Below are positions 58,189 to 64,000 of a stretch of 64,000 nt of DNA, in pieces. The notes beneath the pieces were generated by a model. That model was not told where the DNA came from, made no database searches, and saw only the letters and a program-made list of their open reading frames with translations. The stretch comes from Sphingobacteriales bacterium JAD_PAG50586_3 (GTDB lineage: Bacteria > Bacteroidota > Bacteroidia > CAMBQF01). The stretch is from NCBI GenBank assembly GCA_023213195.1, contig CP096135.1, positions 3,778,842 through 3,842,841 on the forward strand, in the 5' to 3' direction. Position 1 is the first letter of the stretch. Each line of letters begins with the position of its first letter. Made by a program: the position numbers and the translations under genes.

Positions 58189-59154
58189 TTAAATCATTTT
58201 TTTGAACTGGGCCAGCAGGGCCTTAAACTCATCGAGTTTGCGTGCGGGCACACCGGCAATTTCCGGTTCATCCTCAAAGCTTTTGGTAACAACGCTGCCT
58301 AAACCAACAACGGTATTATCGCCAATAACAATGTTGTTGCGCAGGCTTACCGATGGGGCTATCCAGCAATTGGCGCCTATTTTGGTGCTGCCGCCTATCA
58401 TGGTGTTGGCTATGATTAAGGAGTTTTCGCCAATTTCTACATTATGGGCAATATGTACCAGATTATCAACCTTTACACCTTTGTGGATTATGGTATCGTT
58501 AAGCGAGCCACGGTCTATGCACACATTGCTGCCAATTTGCACATTATCGCCAATAATTACAGCCCCAAAGTGAGGAAACTCTGCGTATTCGCCCGCTTCG
58601 TTTTTTGTCAACCCAAAGCCACTGTTACCAAGCACTGTGTTCGATTTTATAACCACATTGTTGCCAATGGTGCAGTTGTGCTGTATATGCACGTTATTAC
58701 CAATATTAGTATTATCGCCAATGGTAACGTCATCTTCTACAACGCTGTAGGGGCCAATATTTACATTGCTGCCAATGGTTGCTTTGGCTGATATTATTGC
58801 TGTTGGGTGAATGGTGTGCTTAACCTGCTTATTGAAAAAATGCAGCAATATGGCCGATACCGTATTTTTAGGCTCGGTTGAAAAAATGAAGTGCTTGGTT
58901 TGAAAAACCTCGGGTTTGGCAAGGGGTTTAAAGGTTTCTTCCAGCACTATAACATTGCTGTTGCATTGCGCCAACAAATCATTGGCTGTAGCCGCGTATT
59001 TAGATGACAGAAACGTAATTTGCCCGGCAGTAGCTATGTTTATGCTTTTACCTGCGGTGATTATTTCAGAAAAATCAGCAGCGGGGCCACTTTGGGTTTG
59101 CAGTTCCAAAGCAGCGGCATAATCAAGAATATTTTGGGCAGTTACATTATCCAT
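58189..59154 (-). CDS. lpxD: UDP-3-O-(3-hydroxyacyl)glucosamine N-acyltransferase
   Basis: Third step of lipid A synthesis: adds the N-linked hydroxyacyl chain from acyl-ACP. 321 residues. The N-terminal nucleotide-binding part (residues 1-105) is followed by a left-handed beta-helix with hexapeptide repeats (NIGPYSVVEDDVTIGDNTNI, ATIGSNVNIGPYS) and the catalytic His237 in NLVHIAHNVEIGENS. The C-terminal helix ends the protein. It overlaps the PIG-L gene by 13 bp. Typical of Bacteroidota lpxD, though it is not next to lpxC/fabZ or lpxA here. Confidence 0.9.
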   Translation of the reverse strand: MDNVTAQNILDYAAALELQTQSGPAADFSEIITAGKSINIATAGQITFLSSKYAATANDLLAQCNSNVIVLEETFKPLAKPEVFQTKHFIFSTEPKNTVSAILLHFFNKQVKHTIHPTAIISAKATIGSNVNIGPYSVVEDDVTIGDNTNIGNNVHIQHNCTIGNNVVIKSNTVLGNSGFGLTKNEAGEYAEFPHFGAVIIGDNVQIGSNVCIDRGSLNDTIIHKGVKVDNLVHIAHNVEIGENSLIIANTMIGGSTKIGANCWIAPSVSLRNNIVIGDNTVVGLGSVVTKSFEDEPEIAGVPARKLDEFKALLAQFKKMI

Positions 59155-59786
59155 CGTATCATTTCAAAAGCCTCGGCATAGGGCTTGCGTATTTGTATAC
59201 CGCGTAGTTTAGAAAGGCTGTTTACAAACTCATCGCTGCTGTAGTAGCGAAATTTTTGTGTTTCGTATTTATCAATCCATTCAATCTTTTTCTGCACATG
59301 GCGCTCTTCTAAAGCCACATACATATTGCTGTGGAAGGTAAAGTTATTCCAAGGCATTTCGTACCCTAAAATGCAGGTGTTTTTAAAGGCGCGTACCCCT
59401 TCTTCGTGAATGGTTTTATGGTCCTGGTGCACATCGGCACTGCTAGGTAGTAATACCAAATCGGGCTTTAGGCGGCGCTCCAAAGCGGTTAAATCTTCCA
59501 ATATACTTTGGCGGTGTTCGGGGAAACAGCGCACCTCGTAATTATACATTATAAGGTTATGCTCTATGCCCATAAACTTAGCCGCGGCAATCAGCTCCTT
59601 TTTAATAGCATCAGGCTCGTAACCGGCAGGTACAGATTTTTCGCACATGCTAAATACGGCATAATGCACCTCTACCCCACTCTCTAACATTTTGGCAATG
59701 GTACCGCCCGATGAAAATTCGCCATCATCAGGGTGCGGGCCCAGTACCAGCAGTTTTTTTATATTTTGGATAAATCCGTCGCTCAT
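59142..59786 (-). CDS. PIG-L family deacetylase
   Basis: 214 residues. Zinc-binding HPDD at 18-21 (LLVLGPHPDDGEFSSGGTIAKM) and the later HQDH in SSADVHQDHKTIHEEG are both there. The family deacetylates N-acetylglucosaminyl groups. Its place between lpxD and a glycosyltransferase suggests a sugar substrate for envelope polysaccharide; a bacillithiol role (BshB) is a possible alternative, but the sequence differs from the usual BshB1 start. It is directly adjacent to its neighbours on both sides. Confidence 0.88.
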   Translation of the reverse strand: MSDGFIQNIKKLLVLGPHPDDGEFSSGGTIAKMLESGVEVHYAVFSMCEKSVPAGYEPDAIKKELIAAAKFMGIEHNLIMYNYEVRCFPEHRQSILEDLTALERRLKPDLVLLPSSADVHQDHKTIHEEGVRAFKNTCILGYEMPWNNFTFHSNMYVALEERHVQKKIEWIDKYETQKFRYYSSDEFVNSLSKLRGIQIRKPYAEAFEMIRWIM

Positions 59787-61102
59787 TTAATTTTCGCTGT
59801 TTTTAATAAGTTGGGCTAATTTACGGGTTACCGCACGGCGAGAATATTCTTCAATACCGGGGCGGGTAATAGACCCGTTTTCATTTTTTTGCCACAGTAA
59901 ATATATATCTTTTATAAAAGCGGCTATTTTTTCGGCTTCGGTGCGGCTAAAAATAGCCGACCGTTCAAACTTGTTTAGAAGATTGGCAGCATCGCCACCG
60001 GTATCGCCAAGGCACAACACAGGGCGGCCACTGGCAAGGTATTCCATCAGTTTACCCGATATAAGCAACTTGCTATCGGGGGTTTCGGCAAGGCTGTTGA
60101 ATAAAAGGTCAGACGCGCTCATTTGCACCAACGCTTGCTGGTGTGCTAAATACCCTAACCTTATTATTTGTCCCTGCGGCAATACTTCAAGCAAATTTTG
60201 CTCTATGCCGGTAGACATTTCTCCGGCTGAATGGAATTCAACATTTGCCAAAGCATCAGGTACTTCTTTAAAGAACATTTTTAATCCATCAACAAAAGCA
60301 TTGATTGGTTGGCTATCGCTTAAAATACCAATAAAGCTGATGATGAATTTTTTGCTTTGCTGATAGGCTGGCAGGCCCGCCATTTTATCGCTATCATACC
60401 CGTTGTACAGCACATTTACCTTGGCTTGGGCGGCAGGTTGCAGTTTGGCCGCCAACAACGATGCTAAGGTAGGCCCAACGGTAGTAACCCTATTAGCTGT
60501 TTCCAGTACCTTCTTTTCTAACCGTTTGTTTACGTTTTTGGCGTAATCGGTTTGAAAAAGCAATTCGTTATAGTAAATCTCAGTCCACGGGTCGCGCAAG
60601 TCGGCAAACCAGTTTATGTTGAGTTTCTTCTTTAAGTATAAACCCACCAAATGTGTAGAGTGCGGCGGACCAGTGGTTATAACGGTTTTAATACCTTCGG
60701 CCTTAATAATTTCGGCAGCCTTGGCGCGGGCATATTTTACCCAGCCCACGCGGGCATCGGGAATAAAAAAGTTACCTCTTACAAAGCGGCTTACTCGTTG
60801 AAAAAAGCCGGGCTTTTTTCGCCTGCAAAACCCTGGGGAATAAACTTACGCTCATCGCCACCCATAATTTTAGAGTAGAGTTTAAGCACCTCAAACGTAT
60901 CGGTTTTGTGCACCTCTACCTCTTTTACCAGGTTGCCAAAACTCTCGTCAATAAACTTGTACGATGCCTTGGTTTCGTCAACGGTAATAACAATAGGTTC
61001 AAAGCCCAACTCGCGCAGGTGACGGGCAAAATACACCCAGCGCTGCACGCCCGAACCACCCGATGGAGGCCAATAGTATGTAATGATGAGCACCTTGGCC
61101 AT
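59787..61102 (-). CDS. Family 4 glycosyltransferase, one frameshift
   Basis: GT-B fold. Starts MAKVLIITYYWPPSGGSGVQ with a helix RWVYFARHLRELGFEP, and the C-terminal half has the GT4 nucleotide-sugar region (SKLLISGKLMEYLASGRPVLCL with its conserved Glu). The frame shifts at the T run 60814-60819; one more base gives GEKKPGFFQRVSRFVRGNFF. Joined length about 439 residues. Overlaps the YfhO gene stop (TAATG) and is directly followed by the PIG-L gene, so all are co-transcribed. Donor and acceptor are unknown. Confidence 0.87.
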
Positions 61103-63703
61103 TAAGCAGCAGGCTCTTCTTCTTTTTTACGACGAAGTTCTAAGAACAGCGCACCTGCCAACGCAAGAAACAATATAATTGAACCGGCTAAAGCCACACC
61201 TTCGCCTTTTTTGTATTCGGCAGGCTCAAACTTAAACTCAATTTTATGTTTGCCCGCATGCACTTTCATAGCGCGTAGCACAAAGTTGGCGCGCACATAA
61301 TCGGTGGCTTTGCCATCAACATATACATTCCAGCCATTTTTGTAGTATATCTCAGAGAATACAGCCAGTTGGTCGGTAGCGGTATTGCTCTCGTACACCA
61401 AATGGTTTGGTTGGTACGATGCTAATTTGATGGTAGCGGCAGAATCGAAAGACGGTTTAAAGCCTGCCATTTGCGCTTCAAAAGCTTTATCAACCACGGC
61501 TGTTTGCTTAGGGTCTATTTTGTTAAGCGCTAAAATCTCGGCATCGGGGTTTTCTACTAACTGTAGATCTTTAACAAACCAAGCAGGCCCAAACGCATAA
61601 GGGTTAGACAATGCAGGGTAGTTAGGGTTAACAATAATATACTTAGTGTTAAGCATATTAAGTGTTGGGGTGCCCCTGTACATAGCGTCAATTATACTAT
61701 CATTTAACCCGCCACCACTAAGGGTTTTGCGAATCATATCAATTTCACCATCTATACGAAAATCTATTAACTGCTGGTAGCGTTTAAGCTTGGCACCATG
61801 GTAGCCACCAATAGATGATGTGTAGTATGATACCGATGCGTCTTGTGTAAAGCTGCCTGCCAAATTTAACGTACGCTTGCCGGGGGTGTTATCGGTAAGG
61901 ATAGAATTAATGGCGTTGTTTTTAGGGAATGGTACCTGTAGCTCTTTTTTAGCGGTAAAGCTTTTAGCATTTAAAAAGCGCTGGTCAACCATAATAATAT
62001 CGCCTAAAATAAGAACGCCCACAGCGGCAATAACAATGCGCTTATCAAACGTAAATTTAAAGTAAGCAAACAACAAACCTGCAGCAGCAATAATAAACAG
62101 GAAGCTGCGTATGGCATCGGCTTTAAATATTGTTATACGAGCCGTTTCAAGGCTATCCTGGTAATCTAAAATCTGGTCGGTATATTGTTGGTTTCCACTA
62201 GCAGCCGCCTGGTTACCCATATCGGTAAACTGCGCAACCTCGGCAGCACTTAAGAAAGTATTAAATGTTGTTGGTGTTAAATACATTAACAAGCAAAGGC
62301 CACCCGTAACGGCAAATACAACAATAAAACCGTGCAGGTTTTTAAAGTTGGTTTCTTTACCAAACAGCACCATTTTGGTGTTTAAAAAATCAGGTGTGGT
62401 AAGTACTTTGTATAAACCAAACAAGCCCAATAGCGGCAGGGTAAAGTTGGCTACGGTAAGCATCATAGATACCGAACGGAACTTGTTGTAACCGGGAATA
62501 TAATCAACCGCAAAGTTGAATAAGCCCGGCCAGTTGCCGCCCCACGAGAATGTTATAGAAAGGATGGTTGCTACCAGCATGGCCCATTTAAACGGACCGC
62601 TAACAAACATTAAACCCAATACAAATAAGAACACTATGATAGCACCGGCATAGGTAGGGCCTGCGGTAAAAGGCTGGTCGCCATAGTAGGCGTTGCTTTG
62701 TGCAATTTGCTTTTTATAGGCAGGCTTAACGTCTTTAAGCGCACTCTTATTATCAGTACCAATGGCTTCAGTTTCACCGCCTTTGTAATTTGGTATTAAC
62801 AGGGTAAAGGTTTCGCTAACGCCAACACTCCACTGGGTTATATAATCGCGCGGAAGACCACCGGTTTGGTTGTTCTTCTCGGCACTGGTGCTATCGGCTG
62901 CCTTGGTCTGGACTAGGTATTGTAAGTTCTGATTTGCCACGGGTGGTGTATTTACCATAATCATACGTTAACCAAATGTTGGTAGTGTTTGGCAAAAAGC
63001 CCAACACAGCGCCAACAAATAAAAAGCCAATAGCTTTTGCAAACAGGGCAACGCGTTTTTCTTTAATAGCGCCGTACATTTCAAACAACACATACACACC
63101 CAACATCATTATAGTGTAGTAGGTAATTTGTAAGTGGTTGCTGTATAGTTGCAGACCCAGGAACAAGGCTGTTAAGGCCGCACCCAAGAAGAATTTACCC
63201 CTGAATGTAAGTATGAAGGATGCCAAAATTGGCGCCATATAAGCAATAGCATGCGCCTTTGATGTATGGCCTACCTCTAACGATATTACATAATAACTGC
63301 ATAAGGCATAGGCAATGGCCCCTACAGCGGCTGTCATAGAATCTACCTTTAGCACACACAGCAAAAAGTAGAAGCCCAACATGCACAAAAACAAATAATC
63401 GGCCGGGCGTGGCAGGTAAAGGCTCAACAGCTTATCAATATGCTTTAGCAGGTTAGATGGGTATAGCACCGATATTTGATAGGCCGGCATACCGCCAAAC
63501 ATAGAGTTGGTCCACAATGGCTCTGAATTATTTTTCTCGCGGAAATCATTAATTTCTTTAGACATGCCCTGAAACTGCGAAATATCGCTTTGTTTAAGCT
63601 CCTTGCCTTTTAACAGGGGGTTTAAATAACCAAAGGTTATGGCCACAAATGCTACAACGGCAATTAGGTGAGGGATAATACTTTTAAAATTAAAGTTGTT
63701 CAT
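61102..63703 (-). CDS. YfhO family multi-pass membrane protein, one frameshift
   Basis: About 867 residues. N-terminal half with eight or more membrane helices, the conserved outside loop LLKGKELKQSDISQFQGM and NSMFGGMPAYQIS; then more helices; then a large outside domain (WNVYVDGKATDYVRANFVLRAMKV) and a last helix. YfhO proteins are GT-C-like and take part in glycosylation of wall or surface polymers in Firmicutes; here a role in envelope glycosylation is inferred from neighbours. The frame break is near 62912-62917 (CTAGG context); after it the frame reads KAADSTSAEKNNQTGG. Confidence 0.87.
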
Positions 63704-63722
63704 GTGTTGTATTTGGGTATAG

Positions 63723-63941
63723 CTATTTTACTTCTTCGTAGTCAATATAGTCGCCGCCTTTAATGGTTTTATCTTCTTTGGGCGGTGTTTTAATTTCGGT
63801 ACGGGCATTCATTTCCTGTTGCTGTTGGCGCATGCGCTCTTGCGCATTGTTTATAGCACCGCGCATCAGTTCAGGCAACACGTACTTCATAAACGTACGG
63901 TACACCATATAAATTAACAATAGTATGAGTATGGGCCTCAT
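63723..63941 (-). CDS. DUF4834 family small membrane protein
   Basis: 72 residues from the ATG at 63941: one membrane helix (MRPILILLLIYMVYRTFMK), then a charged tail with Gln/Arg-rich stretch and a final KGGDYIDYEEVK. The tail motif GGDYIDYEE is typical of this Bacteroidota-restricted family, whose function is unknown. First gene of the leftward run that continues with YfhO. Confidence 0.8.
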   Translation of the reverse strand: MRPILILLLIYMVYRTFMKYVLPELMRGAINNAQERMRQQQQEMNARTEIKTPPKEDKTIKGGDYIDYEEVK

Positions 63942-64000
63942 TAAGCAAATTTTAACGGGCAAATTTAAACTTTATTATAAAGCCAACGCGGGTAAGGTAA

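Noticed and set aside
59142..59786. BshB1 of bacillithiol synthesis
   Set aside because: The zinc motifs fit the wider PIG-L family, but the start differs from BshB1 and the neighbours are envelope-polysaccharide genes; kept as PIG-L only.

Overview
This window is a piece of a Bacteroidota chromosome, of the gliding, type IX secretion (T9SS) kind. One protein carries a T9SS type A and another a type B sorting domain. Promoters have the TAnnTTTG -7 element, SD-like sites are scarce, and typical families are present (DUF1599, DUF4834, YfhO, NhaD, S8/M61/M48 exported proteases, many MKK-type lipoproteins). I cannot fix the genus from sequence alone. Most of the content is chromosomal housekeeping; there is no prophage, plasmid, rRNA, tRNA or CRISPR array that I can see.

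Layout. 0-3.8 kb: lnt (5' cut by the window edge), a DUF1599 repeat protein divergent from folP, and a lipoprotein. 3.8-5.06 kb: a gene-free, repeat-filled region with a strong promoter. 5.06-18.7 kb: an rRNA-type THUMP methyltransferase, a PolB-like exonuclease, then a long minus-strand run for envelope protein quality control (three SurA/PpiC-type proteins, a MoxR ATPase, an S8 protease, a beta-barrel protein, prolyl oligopeptidase, a TPR/PD40 protein). 18.7-28.8 kb: YetF-like protein, acyl-CoA dehydrogenase, anmK, nhaD, an ExbB-ExbD-TonB operon, DUF2461 and a transglutaminase-like protein. 28.8-30.9 kb: an AT-rich pair, a membrane/coiled-coil protein convergent with an FRG-domain protein. 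30.9-38.5 kb: aspS, tadA, an epimerase, an amidohydrolase-like protein, a T9SS cargo and an orphan antitoxin-like gene. 38.5-39.3 kb: a second gene-free repeat array with the same promoter design as the first. 39.3-43.3 kb: sucA-sucB of the TCA cycle. 43.3-49.7 kb: a tandemly duplicated three-part module (M48 metalloprotease, outer-membrane beta-barrel protein, terminator). 49.7-58.1 kb: a TMTC-like TPR membrane protein, an M61 peptidase and a 1200-residue T9SS type B surface protein. 58.1-64 kb: lpxD, a PIG-L deacetylase, a family 4 glycosyltransferase, YfhO and DUF4834, a compact envelope-polysaccharide run.

How the genes work together. Several clusters serve the cell envelope: Lnt and LpxD build lipoproteins and lipid A; SurA-type chaperones, MoxR and exported proteases look after secreted and outer-membrane proteins; ExbB/ExbD/TonB energises outer-membrane transport; T9SS cargo is displayed on the surface. 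SucA/SucB, AspS, TadA, FolP and the RNA methyltransferase are core metabolism and translation.

Data quality. I count about 28 places where a recognisable gene changes frame. Most are one base missing from a homopolymer; a smaller set has an extra base in recurring contexts (GCCTTAGC, TGAGCTCTA). Essential genes (sucA, sucB) are affected, so I read these as consensus errors of an unpolished long-read assembly, not mass pseudogenisation. I give each such gene its full reconstructed span and state where the shifts lie.
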